Notes: a model not told the origin generated them from the sequence alone. A DNA stretch of 47,853 nt from Planctomycetota bacterium (GCA_022616055.1 JAKEFM010000070.1:1-47853); one strand, 5' to 3'; numbered from the stretch's first letter, positions 26,370 to 34,820 are shown. Made by a program: numbers and translations.

Positions 26370-27218
26370 TCAGCGCAGCCCCGGAGCGACTCCCTCCTCG
26401 GGCTCCCGGAGCGCGGCTGGACGGCCGAGCACCTCGCTCACGACGAACGCCTGGGACCACTCGTGGGGGTCCGTCGGGATGCGGATGAGCGCCGCCACCT
26501 CGACGGGGAGCGCGGCGGCCGCCGGAGTCGAGGGCTTCTCCTTCTCGATGGAGCTCACCGCCGCGGGGCGGTCGAGGGTCGTCACCTCCGAGGGCATGTC
26601 GAGGACGTAGACCGAGTCCCCGACCGTCTCGACCCGCCCCGGCTCGAGCGTCCCGACGGGCTCGGGCTCGGCCCCGGGGGCGTAGGGCGCCAGTTCCGTG
26701 AGGGGAACCGCCTCGGTCAGGGGCGCGGGCTTGGAGAGAGGCGCCCTCTCCAGCGAACGGGCCTTCGTCAGGGGCTCGGCCTTCCTCAGGGGCCGCGCCT
26801 CCGACAGGGGCCCCGCCTCCGTCAGAGGCCGGCGGTCCCAGACGGGCTTCCCCTCCTCCTCCACGTCCTCCTCGAGAGAGCGCGGCTGGGCGCGGGGCGG
26901 CGCCTTCGGGGCGGGCTTCTCCCCGGCCTGGGAGGGGGCTTCCCCCGCCGACCTCTGCTGCATCTCCTCGAGCCACTTCCCCCAGTCGAAGTCCCGGGGC
27001 CCGGCCGGCCCCTCCTCCTCCGGCTCCCCCCCGGGCCCGGTCGAGAAGGTCTCCTCCTCCCCCCGGGGACCCCGCTCCTTTCGCGCGGCGCGCTCGCGGG
27101 CCTCGGCCGCCTTCTTGAAGATCGGGAGGAGGACGCTCGAGGCGAGCACGACCACGAAGACGACGAGCTGGAAGTGGTCGCTGACCCACCGGACGAGACG
27201 CTGCAGCTCGTCGGGCAC
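26370..27218 (-). CDS. Membrane-anchored protein with a six-residue PL repeat, linked to floA
   Basis: 282 residues. One transmembrane helix near the N-terminus (FQLVVFVVVLASSVLLPIF, about residues 16-34) is followed by a charged cytosolic tail. Residues about 129-176 contain a repeat of period six, roughly (R/E)PLTEA, about eight times: RPLTEA, GPLSEA, RPLRKA, EPLTKA and so on. The last 70 residues look ordered. It starts 6 bases after the floA stop, so it is probably made with FloA and may be a scaffold of the same membrane microdomain. I know no named family for it. It converges with the lipoprotein gene, with 4 bases between stops. Confidence 0.65.
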   Translation of the reverse strand: MPDELQRLVRWVSDHFQLVVFVVVLASSVLLPIFKKAAEARERAARKERGPRGEEETFSTGPGGEPEEEGPAGPRDFDWGKWLEEMQQRSAGEAPSQAGEKPAPKAPPRAQPRSLEEDVEEEGKPVWDRRPLTEAGPLSEARPLRKAEPLTKARSLERAPLSKPAPLTEAVPLTELAPYAPGAEPEPVGTLEPGRVETVGDSVYVLDMPSEVTTLDRPAAVSSIEKEKPSTPAAAALPVEVAALIRIPTDPHEWSQAFVVSEVLGRPAALREPEEGVAPGLR

Positions 27219-27224
27219 GGGGCG

Positions 27225-28313
27225 CTACCCTTTCTTCTCGACGGGGCCGGTTCCCCCGCCTCCGATCGACTCCCGCATCTTCGTGTCGGCCTGCACGTTC
27301 TGGAGCTTGTAGTAGTCGAAGACCCCGAGCCTCCCGGCGCGCAGAGCCTCCGCGAAGGCGCGGGGCACGTCGGCCTCGGCGAGCACGACCTTCGCCCGGT
27401 TCGCCATCACCTCGGCCCGCATCTCCTGCTCGGCGGCGACGGCCATCGCCCGTCGCTTCTCGGCCATCGCCTGGGCGACCCGCTTGTCCGCCTCCGCCTG
27501 GTCGGCCTGGAGCCGCGCGCCGATGTTGTGGCCGATGTCGACGTCGGCGATGTCGATCGAGACGATCTCGAAGGCCGTCCCGGCGTCGAGCCCCTTCGCG
27601 AGGACGTTCTTCGAGATCCGGTCGGGGTTCTCGAGGACCTCCTTGTGGGAGCCGCTCGAGCCGATCGCGGAGACGATCCCCTCCCCGACGCGGGCAATGA
27701 TCGTCTCCTCCGTCGCCCCGCCGACGAGCCGGGCGATGTTCGTCCGCACCGTCACGCGGGCCTTCGCGAGGACCTGGATCCCGTCCTTCGCGACGGCCGC
27801 GACCTCCTCCTTCCCCTTCTTCGGGTCGGGGCAGTCGATCACCTTCGGGTTCACGGAGGTCTTCACGGCGTCGACGATGTCGCGTCCGGCGAGGTCGATC
27901 GCGCACCCCTGCTTGAAGTCCATGGCGATCCGGGCGCGGTCGGCCGCGATCAGCGCCGAGATCACCTTCATGACGTTGCCCCCCGCGAGGTAGTGCGCCT
28001 CGAGGTCGCGGGTCAGGATCCCGGGGAGGCCCGCCTGCACGGCCATGATCTTCGCGCGCAGGATCGTCGCCGGGTTCACCTTCCGGAACGACATCCCGAC
28101 CATCTCGAAGAGGCCGATCCCCGCGTGGGTGAAGAGGGACTGGACCCAGAGGTTCGCGTAGCGGAGGAAGACGACGAGGAAGACGAACGCGACGAGGATC
28201 GCGCCGCCGATCAGGATCTCCGTCAGGGGGAAGCCGCGCCCCGGATCGGCGGCGCGGCGGCCGGCCTGGGCGAGGAGCGGGATCGCGGAGAGGGGGAGGT
28301 GCAAGGGGTTCAT
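27225..28313 (-). CDS. floA: Flotillin-like protein FloA
   Basis: 362 residues from the ATG at 28313, with AAGGA just upstream. The open frame continues upstream through the NfeD gene and is ignored. A membrane hairpin region ([25 protein letters not shown], about residues 33-57) precedes the SPFH-type core. The core includes [25 protein letters not shown] and [11 protein letters not shown], then a helical region rich in Ala, Glu and Arg ([19 protein letters not shown]). This matches the YqfA/FloA family, which forms static or mobile membrane foci. Its position after nfeD genes is the classic arrangement. Confidence 0.95.
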   Translation of the reverse strand: MNPLHLPLSAIPLLAQAGRRAADPGRGFPLTEILIGGAILVAFVFLVVFLRYANLWVQSLFTHAGIGLFEMVGMSFRKVNPATILRAKIMAVQAGLPGILTRDLEAHYLAGGNVMKVISALIAADRARIAMDFKQGCAIDLAGRDIVDAVKTSVNPKVIDCPDPKKGKEEVAAVAKDGIQVLAKARVTVRTNIARLVGGATEETIIARVGEGIVSAIGSSGSHKEVLENPDRISKNVLAKGLDAGTAFEIVSIDIADVDIGHNIGARLQADQAEADKRVAQAMAEKRRAMAVAAEQEMRAEVMANRAKVVLAEADVPRAFAEALRAGRLGVFDYYKLQNVQADTKMRESIGGGGTGPVEKKG

Positions 28314-28335
28314 GGTCCTTTCGGTCGGGTCCCCC

Positions 28336-28836
28336 TCAGGCGGGGGAGGCGGCGCGCTCGCCGCCCGTCGGGACGACGACCACGCGGTTTCCGGAGAACT
28401 CGAGCACGCGGACGCGCGCGCCCGGATCGATGAACTCCCCGCGGGTGACGACGTCGACCCGCCGGCCATCGATCATGGCGACGCCGGCCGGCCGCAGCGA
28501 GGAGAGGGCGATCCCCTCCTTCCCTTCGAGCCCGAACCCCCGGGGGTCGGAGGCGGAGTGCTCCTCGCTCGCGAAGGAGGGCCCCGAGACGATCATCCGT
28601 CGCCCGAAGGGGGTGAGGGGGAAGATCCGGTAGGCGATGAAGAGCGTCGCGGGGACGAGGAGGACCGCGATCCCGAGGAACCACCAGCCGGCCTCGGGGC
28701 TCTCCTTGAACGCGAAGACGACCGACGCGATGACGGAGAGCGCCGAGAGGATCGCGAGCGTCCCGAGGGAGGGGAAGAAGACCTCGGCGACGAGGAGTCC
28801 CAGGCCGAGGAGGAGGAGGCCGATCGGGACGATCAC
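28336..28836 (-). CDS. NfeD family protein (short form)
   Basis: 166 residues. About three transmembrane helices (residues 2-20, 24-44 and 50-70) are followed by a C-terminal OB-fold ([32 protein letters not shown] to NRVVVVP). The SLRPaG...g.r.dv.s.G.fi..G..V.V pattern defines the NfeD family. NfeD proteins pair with SPFH/flotillin proteins and are thought to help assemble or regulate them. The gene lies between the long NfeD protease and floA with gaps of 33 and 22 bases, so all three probably share a transcript. Confidence 0.92.
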   Translation of the reverse strand: MIVPIGLLLLGLGLLVAEVFFPSLGTLAILSALSVIASVVFAFKESPEAGWWFLGIAVLLVPATLFIAYRIFPLTPFGRRMIVSGPSFASEEHSASDPRGFGLEGKEGIALSSLRPAGVAMIDGRRVDVVTRGEFIDPGARVRVLEFSGNRVVVVPTGGERAASPA

Positions 28837-28869
28837 GGGCGGGCCTTTCCCAGGGAGGGAGGCGGCATT

Positions 28870-30336
28870 CTAGGCAATTCCCTCGACGAGGACCCGGTTT
28901 CCCGAGACCTCGACGACCCGGATCCGGGCGCCACGGCCGACGAAGTCCCCCGTCGTCTGCGCGTCGAGGAGCCTTCCCGAGACCTCGACCTTCCCCGCCG
29001 GCCGGAGGTCGGTGACCGCGAGCCCCGCCGCGCCGACGAGCCCGACCGCGCCGGTCTCGAGGACGGCGGCCTCTCCCGTCCGGGGGGAGGGGGGGAGGAG
29101 GACGAGGCGGTTCAGGAACGGGACGTAGGGGAGGAAGCGGGCGACCCCCCAGATCCCGAACCCCGCGCCGACGAGCGAGAGGGCGAGCGTCCCCGTGTTC
29201 TCGCGCATGACGACCCAGTCGAACTGGTGGCGCGGGAGGGTGAAGTTCTGGAAGGAGAGGAGGAGCCCGGCGACGACGCACAGCGCCCCGAGGATGCCGA
29301 AGAGGAGGGAGCCGGGCAGCACGAAGAGCTCGACGGCGAGGAAGCCGAATCCGGCGAGGACGAGGAGGAGGTCGTACACGTCGGCGAGGCCCGCCAGGTA
29401 GTTCCCGAAGAGGAGGAGCCCGAAGGAGACGAGGGCGAGGATCCCCGGCGCGCCGAATCCGGGGATCTTCATCTCCATGTAGGCGAGGACGCAGCCGGCG
29501 ATGAACAGGAGCGGGCCCACCATGCGCAGGAACCGCACGAGCCCCTCCGACCAGCTCGCCTGGAGCTCGACGACGGGCGCGCCCGCGAGGCCGAGGGCCT
29601 GGAGGAGCTCGGAGCGGTCGGAGACGATCCCGCTGATGAAGTCGAGGCGGAGCGCCTCCCGCGCCGTGAGGGAGAGGGGCTCCCCCTTCGCGCACAGCGT
29701 CTTCAGGACCCGCGCAGGGGCCCCCCGCGAGGCGCGGACGTCGTACTCCTCGCGGGTGAGGACCCGCCGCTCCCCCTCGACCTCGGCCTCGAGGAGCTCC
29801 ACCTCCGCGTCGACCATCGCCTCGGCGAGGCGCGGATTGCGCCCGCCCGCCTCCGCCCAAGACCGGAAGTCCGCGCGCAGCGCGCTCACCAGCTTCGGGC
29901 GCACCCCCTCGTGGAGCGGGAGGATCCCCGTCGGCCCGACCTGGACCGGGGTGGCCGCCCCGATGATCGCCGTCTCCGTCGCGTAGATCTTCTGGCAGGA
30001 GAGGGCGATCAGGGAGCCGGCGGAGAGCGCGTGGTACGTGATGAAGGCGACCGTCGGCACGCCGTGAGGCGGCTCGTTCGGAGGACCGATCGCCCTCGCG
30101 ATCTCCCACATGAGCTCCAACTCCCCGCCGTCCGTGTTGATCTCGAACACGAGGACCGGCGCCTTCGACTCCGCCGCCCAGGCGACGCCGCGGCGGATGA
30201 GGGAGAGCATCGTCGAGTCGAGCACCCCCTCGATGGGGACGACGTAGACGGGCGGCGAGGAGGAGGGCTCTCCCCCCTCCTGGACTTGAAGAGGGGGAGG
30301 GACGAGCCCTGCCAGGAAGGGGAGGAGGGGGATCAT
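28870..30336 (-). CDS. Membrane-bound NfeD-type serine protease (ClpP-class), long form
   Basis: 488 residues. The N-terminal part (about residues 28-230) is a ClpP/crotonase-like protease: VYVVPIEGVLDS, the oxyanion-loop INTDGG, and the catalytic Ser105 in HALSAGSLIA. A Lys near 148 could complete the Ser-Lys dyad known from the archaeal homologue PH1510. About five transmembrane helices (residues 270-400) lead to a C-terminal OB-fold (TDLRPAGKVEVSGRLLDAQTTGDFV). These enzymes cut membrane proteins such as stomatin/flotillin partners. This is the first gene of the run leading to nfeD and floA. The 272 bases upstream show no recognisable gene. Confidence 0.92.
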   Translation of the reverse strand: MIPLLPFLAGLVPPPLQVQEGGEPSSSPPVYVVPIEGVLDSTMLSLIRRGVAWAAESKAPVLVFEINTDGGELELMWEIARAIGPPNEPPHGVPTVAFITYHALSAGSLIALSCQKIYATETAIIGAATPVQVGPTGILPLHEGVRPKLVSALRADFRSWAEAGGRNPRLAEAMVDAEVELLEAEVEGERRVLTREEYDVRASRGAPARVLKTLCAKGEPLSLTAREALRLDFISGIVSDRSELLQALGLAGAPVVELQASWSEGLVRFLRMVGPLLFIAGCVLAYMEMKIPGFGAPGILALVSFGLLLFGNYLAGLADVYDLLLVLAGFGFLAVELFVLPGSLLFGILGALCVVAGLLLSFQNFTLPRHQFDWVVMRENTGTLALSLVGAGFGIWGVARFLPYVPFLNRLVLLPPSPRTGEAAVLETGAVGLVGAAGLAVTDLRPAGKVEVSGRLLDAQTTGDFVGRGARIRVVEVSGNRVLVEGIA

Positions 30337-30608
30337 CGGGTCGGGAGCTCCGCCTGGTGCGCGGAGGGGCGGACGGCGGCCGTCGAGCCGGAGGCGGGGG
30401 GGGCCCGGAGCGGGCCCGGAATCCCCTTCCCTAGCCCCGAGGAGAGGCCATTCATCCGGACGATGGATTCGGGAGGGGGCGCCGACCCTTTCCCCCCCTC
30501 CCCTCCACCCGCCGCGAGGCCGTCGCTGGGCCGCAGGGGGAGAACAGGCGGGACGGAGTCCATGGCCGGGGGCGCGAGGCTAGCCGGAGGACCGGCCTCG
30601 GAGAAGGA

Positions 30609-31316
30609 TCAGCCCCGCAGGGGGCTACCGAAGTCGAATTCCGCCCGGACCGCCTTGTCCCGGTCGGTCGGGGCGAGCTCGCCGAGGAGCTTCTGCGGCA
30701 GGCGCGCGAGGTACTTCCGCCGGCGCAGGAGGGCGCGCCGCGCCAGGGGGGAGAACGCCTCCGGGGCCCGCCACTCGAGTCCGGCCCCATGCGAGGCGTC
30801 CGTCGAGGCGAGCCCGACCGGCCGCCAGCCGAACACCTGCTCGGCCCGGCTGCGGAGCGCGAGGCGCGCGGCGAGGGAGACCTCGAGCAGGGGCGAGATG
30901 GAGGCGGGGACGGCGACGAGGTTCGCGAGGCAGCTCGCGTAGCGGGCGTCGCTCGCGGTGTCGGGCCAGACGGTGCGGACGGCGAACCGCGCCGGCGAGA
31001 GCCGCGGCGCGATCAGGCGCAGGAACAGCCGCGCGAGCGCGCGGTCGTCGAAGAGCTTGACGGCGACGGGGGCGAGGTTCGTCGGGTCGTCCCAGTCGGC
31101 CCGGAAGATCCGGGGGCCCCAGTCGAGGGCGGTCGTCCCGACGCCCTCGTCCCCCCGCGCGAGGCGGCACCAGGGATTGAGGACCGGCAGGAGGTAGAAG
31201 GCCTCCGGGTTCGCCCAGAGGGCCCCGTGCGAGACGAGGCCGCAGACGTCCCGGCGCGCGCGCCCGAGGGCGTGCTCGCCGATCGCCGAGGCGTCGACCC
31301 AGTTGCGGGTCCCCAT
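30609..31316 (-). CDS. Hypothetical protein coupled to a GNAT gene
   Basis: 235 residues from the ATG at 31316, which overlaps the upstream GNAT stop as ATGA. The protein is soluble, rich in Ala, Leu, Arg and Trp, and has a basic helical C-terminal third (LARRALLRRRKYLARLPQKLL). No signal peptide or transmembrane segment is evident. The stretch EAFYLLPVLNPWCRLARGDEG and the phrase VKLFDDRALARLFLRLI look ordered, but I recognise no family. Translational coupling suggests it works with the acetyltransferase. Confidence 0.6.
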   Translation of the reverse strand: MGTRNWVDASAIGEHALGRARRDVCGLVSHGALWANPEAFYLLPVLNPWCRLARGDEGVGTTALDWGPRIFRADWDDPTNLAPVAVKLFDDRALARLFLRLIAPRLSPARFAVRTVWPDTASDARYASCLANLVAVPASISPLLEVSLAARLALRSRAEQVFGWRPVGLASTDASHGAGLEWRAPEAFSPLARRALLRRRKYLARLPQKLLGELAPTDRDKAVRAEFDFGSPLRG

Positions 31317-32302
31317 CAGACCAAGTCTGTGTCCCCGAGGGTGTAGAACCAGCGGCGCCGGAGCCACTCCGCGTCGTGCCTAGCGTCGAAGGTGCGCCCC
31401 ACCATGCTGTAATCGGTCGGCGCCACCCGGAAACCTTCGCGCTGGAACCAGCCGTACCAGGGGCTCGAGTCGGGGAAGACCGTCCCGAGGACGGCGGCCC
31501 CTTCCTGCCGCGCGCGCCCCAGTGCCCAGGCGAGGAGGGCCCGGGCGGCCTCCCCGTCCGCGAAGGGGACGACCCAGTCGCAGAGGACCCCCGCGTCCGG
31601 GGCGAGGAAGGGGGCGCGACGGAACACGGCGAGGCCCCTCCCCCCTCCTCCCGGATCCCGCGCGACCGCCATCCGGTATCCGAAGGACTCGGCGGCGGAG
31701 GCGTAGCGCCAGTCGAGATAGGTCGAGTCGCGGACGCTCGCCGCGGCGGACTCCGGCGCGACCCGCCCCCAAAGCGCGTCCGCCTCCGCGCCGAAGCGAC
31801 GGACCTCCTCCACCGCCATCGCGGAAGGGGGAGGAGAGAGGGGAACGGGAGGCTCGCGGAGGAGCAGCGTCTCGGTCCTCACGACTTCGTAGCGCAGGAA
31901 GGCGGCCCCGATCCGCCAAGCGGCCGCCACGGGATAACCGTACATGACGACGTCCCGATCGGCCCCTCCGTGCGCCTCGAAGAAGGGCTCCGCCGTCCGG
32001 ACCATGAGACCCCCGCCCCGGTGCGCCGGGTCGACCATCGAGTCGACGATCTGGCCGAAGACCGCCGGGCGGCCCTCGAGGAGGACGCGCACGGGGATGG
32101 AGGCGAAGTGCGAGACGATCTCCTCCCCGCGCAGGCCGACCCAGATCCGCGTGCCGGCGGGGTTCTCCCGGAACCGCCAGCGCCATTCCCGCTCGGTCCT
32201 CTGCGGGACGCCGGGACGCCCGAACACCCGGCCGAACAGCCGGAGGATCCCCTCCTCGTCCCCCGGCTGGTAGGGGCGGATCGCGAAGGGTTCCGTGCTC
32301 AC
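31316..32302 (-). CDS. GNAT-family N-acetyltransferase (paralog A)
   Basis: 328 residues. It opens with the GNAT-like FAIRPYQPGDEEGILRLFGRVFG and has the acetyl-CoA-type segment GQIVDSMVDPAHRGGGLM (about residues 82-99). A second GNAT-like half follows (YLDWRYA ... GLAVFRRAPF ... EGAAVLGTVFPDSSPWYGWFQREGF), so it is a double-domain enzyme. The substrate is unknown. Two further genes at 40161-41147 and 41144-42205 share length, domain order and key phrases (FGQIVDS, YLNWRF, DWLVP, W(Y/W)T.L at the end). Possible roles are acylation of cell-envelope sugars or amines, but this is inference. It is coupled to the unknown gene downstream. Confidence 0.82.
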   Translation of the reverse strand: MSTEPFAIRPYQPGDEEGILRLFGRVFGRPGVPQRTEREWRWRFRENPAGTRIWVGLRGEEIVSHFASIPVRVLLEGRPAVFGQIVDSMVDPAHRGGGLMVRTAEPFFEAHGGADRDVVMYGYPVAAAWRIGAAFLRYEVVRTETLLLREPPVPLSPPPSAMAVEEVRRFGAEADALWGRVAPESAAASVRDSTYLDWRYASAAESFGYRMAVARDPGGGGRGLAVFRRAPFLAPDAGVLCDWVVPFADGEAARALLAWALGRARQEGAAVLGTVFPDSSPWYGWFQREGFRVAPTDYSMVGRTFDARHDAEWLRRRWFYTLGDTDLV

Positions 32303-32380
32303 GCGACGAGATCGTCCTCGGGGGTCGAGTCGCCGATCGTCGTGGACCCCTCGGCCCCCCCTCCGGACGCCGCCCGATCC

Positions 32381-33421
32381 CTACCGGCGACGAGCCTTCC
32401 GGGGAGCCGGCCTGCGGGGAGCGGCCTTTGCCCGTGCGACGCTCTTCTTCCGAGGCTTGGCGGACTTCGGCTCGGGACGGCGGGCGGCCGGCTTCGGGCT
32501 CTTCGAGGCTCCCCCGCGCGCCACGCCGGCCTTCGACGGCTCCGGCTTCACGGCCGCGGGCTTCTCCCCCCCCGGCGCCGGCTTCACCTGCGGCCGGCCG
32601 GGGGGAAACTTCGGCGGCGCAGCGCGGAGGACGGCGGCTCCCACCTTCGCCGCGGCAGCGGGCGGCTTCGGGATCGGGGGCGCGGGCTTTCCCGGAACCG
32701 CGGGCCTTCCAGGAACCGCGGGCTTTCCAGGAAGCGCGGGCTTTCCCGCAATCGCGGGAATCGGCGCCTTCCCCGTCACGGCGGGGGCGGCGGGCTTGGG
32801 CTTCTTCTTCGCGCGCGACTTCGACTTCGAGGACCCCGACCCCGTCGGCAGCTCGAGCGGCGGCGGCTCCATCCCCGGCGGGTAGACGAGCCGCCGCTCG
32901 ATCTCCGCCTTCACCAGCACGAAGGTCAGCGTCTCGCGGAGGAAGGTCCGCAGCTTCTCGCGGTCGTCCCGTTTCCCGTCGCAGAAGAGGGGCGCCCCGA
33001 GGACGACCCGGCCCTCCTTGCGCAGGACGAGCAGGCCGCAGTCGTGGAGCCGCCGCGCGAGGTAGTCCTCGTACTCCCCCCCGTTCAGGGCGGGGTGGAA
33101 GATCACGGCCCCGTCCTCCCTCACCTCGAAGGAGGCCCGCCACGCGAACGCGTCCCCCTGCTTGTCGGGATCGAGGTAGATCGTCAGGCTCCCGGGGAAC
33201 TCCTCCTCGTGGATGAGGAAGTCGACCCGGTTCACCGACTGCTCGGGCATCCGGACGGAGATCGAGAGCCCCTGGTCCTCCTTCCCCGAGAACTCCTTCA
33301 GGCGATCGGTCGCCCGGGCCTCCAGGACCTCGGCGCGCCTTTCCCGGTCGAGGGGGACGACGAGCCCCTCGAAGGCCACTGACCTCAAGGTCTTACGGAC
33401 GCTCGCCTTCGAGGAACCCAA
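32381..33421 (-). CDS. Hypothetical protein with Lys/Pro/Ala-rich histone H1-like tail
   Basis: 346 residues from a TTG start at 33421, supported by AGGAG nine bases upstream. Residues 1-190 are an ordered, mixed alpha/beta domain (VEDGAVIFHPALNGGEYEDYLARRLHD and LREGRVVLGAPLFCDGK-like stretches) with no family I recognise. From about residue 197 to the end the chain is low-complexity: basic Lys-rich patches, then proline-glycine repeats of the form GKPA(L/V)PGKPAVPGRPA, then PKPAARRPEPKSAKPRKK and a poly-basic end. Such tails bind nucleic acid or acidic surfaces. The gene begins 41 bases after the Sec tRNA and could be on the same transcript. Confidence 0.65.
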   Translation of the reverse strand: MGSSKASVRKTLRSVAFEGLVVPLDRERRAEVLEARATDRLKEFSGKEDQGLSISVRMPEQSVNRVDFLIHEEEFPGSLTIYLDPDKQGDAFAWRASFEVREDGAVIFHPALNGGEYEDYLARRLHDCGLLVLRKEGRVVLGAPLFCDGKRDDREKLRTFLRETLTFVLVKAEIERRLVYPPGMEPPPLELPTGSGSSKSKSRAKKKPKPAAPAVTGKAPIPAIAGKPALPGKPAVPGRPAVPGKPAPPIPKPPAAAAKVGAAVLRAAPPKFPPGRPQVKPAPGGEKPAAVKPEPSKAGVARGGASKSPKPAARRPEPKSAKPRKKSVARAKAAPRRPAPRKARRR

Positions 33422-33462
33422 GCCGGTCGACTCCTGGAATCGGTCTGAATCGCTACGCTAGC

Positions 33463-33559
33463 TGGCGGGAGCGCATGGGAATCGAACCCACCAGGGAGGT
33501 TGATCGCCCCCCTCACCGGCTTTGAAGGCCGGGCGGCACACCAGCACCGATCCGCTCCC
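33463..33559 (-). tRNA. selC: Selenocysteine tRNA (anticodon UCA)
   Basis: 97 bases including encoded CCA. The acceptor arm GGGAGCGG/(C)GCTCCC carries G73 before CCA. The D-arm has the extended 6-bp stem CGGTGC/GTGCCG with a 4-base loop, a hallmark of tRNA-Sec. The anticodon arm CCGGC-CTTCAAA-GCCGG has TCA. A long variable arm (AGGGGGG paired with CCTCCCT) and the T-arm TGGG-TTCGATT-CCCA follow. Serine is loaded by seryl-tRNA synthetase and converted to Sec by SelA. It lies 209 bases downstream of selD on the same strand. Confidence 0.97.
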
Positions 33560-33574
33560 GGGTGGCGCGCGGCG

Positions 33575-33603
33575 TATTTACCGTTGTTCTGCCTTCGAGT
33601 CCA
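33575..33603 (-). promoter_or_regulatory. selC: Candidate promoter for selC
   Basis: On the minus strand TGGACT (33598-33603) and TAAATA (33575-33580) are 17 bases apart, in an unusually AT-rich patch, ending 15 bases before the tRNA 5' end. The matches to TTGACA and TATAAT are 4/6 and 3/6. If real, the tRNA can be made independently of selA-selD. Confidence 0.35.
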
Positions 33604-33768
33604 TCGGGAGAGAATCCGCGCGGGGAGTCCGATTCGGGGCTCCCTCCCGGATTGACCCTCGCGGAGGAACGGGGGAGCGCGGGCTTTCCAGGGGGAATCC
33701 GCGTACCCCATTCCATTGGGCGGCAAGAGATTACACCTCGACGACCGTTCGGTCCGCCGCCTGCTCCC

Positions 33769-34809
33769 TCAGACCACGCGGAGCCTCGCCCTTCCCGCCG
33801 GCTCCACCCGGCCGATCCCCACTCCCGGAACTCCCTTCGCGGCGAAGGCGCGCTCCAGGAGGGTCGCCGCCTCCGGTCCCACGCAGATGAGCAGGCCCCC
33901 CGACGTCTCGGCGTCGAACAACAGGTCCGCCTTCCACCGGGGGACGGAGGGGGAGATCTCGACCAGGTCGGCGAGCGCCTCGCGACCACGCTTCGCCCCT
34001 CCCGAGAGGACCCCCTTGCGGGCGAGGGTCTCCGACTCGGGGAAGATCGGGACCCGCTCCGACTCGAAGACGAGGGAGACGCCGGAGGCGAGGGCGATGT
34101 TGCGGGAGTGGCCGAGGAGGCCGTACCCCGTGATGTCCGTGCAGGCGTGGGCGCCCGCCTCGTTCATCGCCGCCGCGGCCGCCGCGTTGAGCGTCGCCAT
34201 CTGCCGCTGCGCCGCGGCGATCCCGTCGGGGGAGATCTGCTCGGTCTTGATCGCCGTCGAGGCGGCTCCCATCCCGAGGGGCTTCGTCAGGTAGAGGAGG
34301 TCCCCCGGGCGCGCCCCGGCGTTCGTCACGACCCGCCTCGGGTCGATGAGGCCGGTCACGGACATCCCGAAGAAGACGTGGTCGGAGCGGATCGTGTGCC
34401 CCCCCGCGAGGACCGCGCCCGCCTCCTGCACCTTGTCCGACCCGCCGCGCAGGATCTCCCCGATCACCTCCCGGTCGAACCCGTCGGGGAACCCCGCGAT
34501 GTTGAGGACCGACAGCGGCTCCCCCCCCATCGCGTAGACGTCCGAGAGGGAGTTCGCCGCCGCGATCGCCCCGAACATGCGGGGGTCGTCGACGATCGGC
34601 GGGAAGAAGTCGACCGTCAGCACGAGCGCGCGGTTCTCGTCGAGACGGACGATCCCCGCGTCGTCGAACGTCTGGGGTCCGACGAGGAGGCGGGGGTCGT
34701 CCGCCGAGCCGAGCTGGCGCAGCACGTGCGCCAGGTCCCCGAGGGACATCTTCGCCGCTCAGCCCGCGCAGTCGCTGTAGGAGGTGAGTCGCTTCTTGCG
34801 TCCGAGCAT
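33769..34809 (-). CDS. selD: Selenide, water dikinase (selenophosphate synthetase), a selenoprotein with Sec17
   Basis: 346 residues from the ATG at 34809, 11 bases after the selA stop with AGGA upstream. Makes selenophosphate, the selenium donor for SelA. The N-terminus reads RLTSYSDCAG-UGA-AAK, where UGA at 34759-34761 is codon 17. This is the position of catalytic Cys17 in E. coli SelD and of Sec in other SelD selenoproteins. Lys20 is also conserved. Starting at Met21 instead would remove the conserved LTSYS and the active-site residue. The rest is canonical: TVDFFPPIVDD, NSLSDVYAMGGEP, GGHTI and DITGYGLLGH. The final stop is also UGA (33769-33771). Length and start match the family once UGA is read as Sec. 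Confidence 0.95.
34735..34761 (-). promoter_or_regulatory. selD: Sec UGA codon 17 of selD with candidate bacterial SECIS hairpin
   Basis: The Sec UGA is at 34759-34761. Starting 11 bases after it, GTCCC (34747-34743) pairs with GGGAC (34739-34735) around the loop TCG, so the loop begins 17 bases after the UGA. That distance fits the range known for SelB-dependent SECIS elements in bacteria. Only a weak GCG/CGC lower stem can be added, and the loop G is third rather than in the first two positions usually favoured. The UGA role is well supported; the exact hairpin is tentative. Confidence 0.5.
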
Positions 34810-34820
34810 GGAGTCCTATC

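Noticed and set aside
26690..26845. Second 18-base repeat tract considered as a non-coding repeat
   Set aside because: The phase and amino-acid pattern (PLTEA) show it is protein-coding.
30337..30608. Possible gene or RNA in the 272-base gap before the NfeD protease
   Set aside because: Only GC-rich low-complexity sequence and no convincing frame, hairpin series or promoter was seen.
32690..32760. Short tandem repeats considered as a CRISPR or mobile repeat
   Set aside because: The repeats are 18 bases, in codon phase, and encode the GKPAxPG pattern of one protein; there are no spacers.
33385..33726. Open frame continuing past the selD UGA stop through the tRNA-Sec gene
   Set aside because: It overlaps the tRNA, and its composition is not protein-like. 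SelD ends at its usual C-terminus before it.
34749..34749. Start of selD at Met21 (34749)
   Set aside because: It would delete the conserved LTSYS and the catalytic position. The in-frame UGA with a selA and selC beside it is better explained as Sec.
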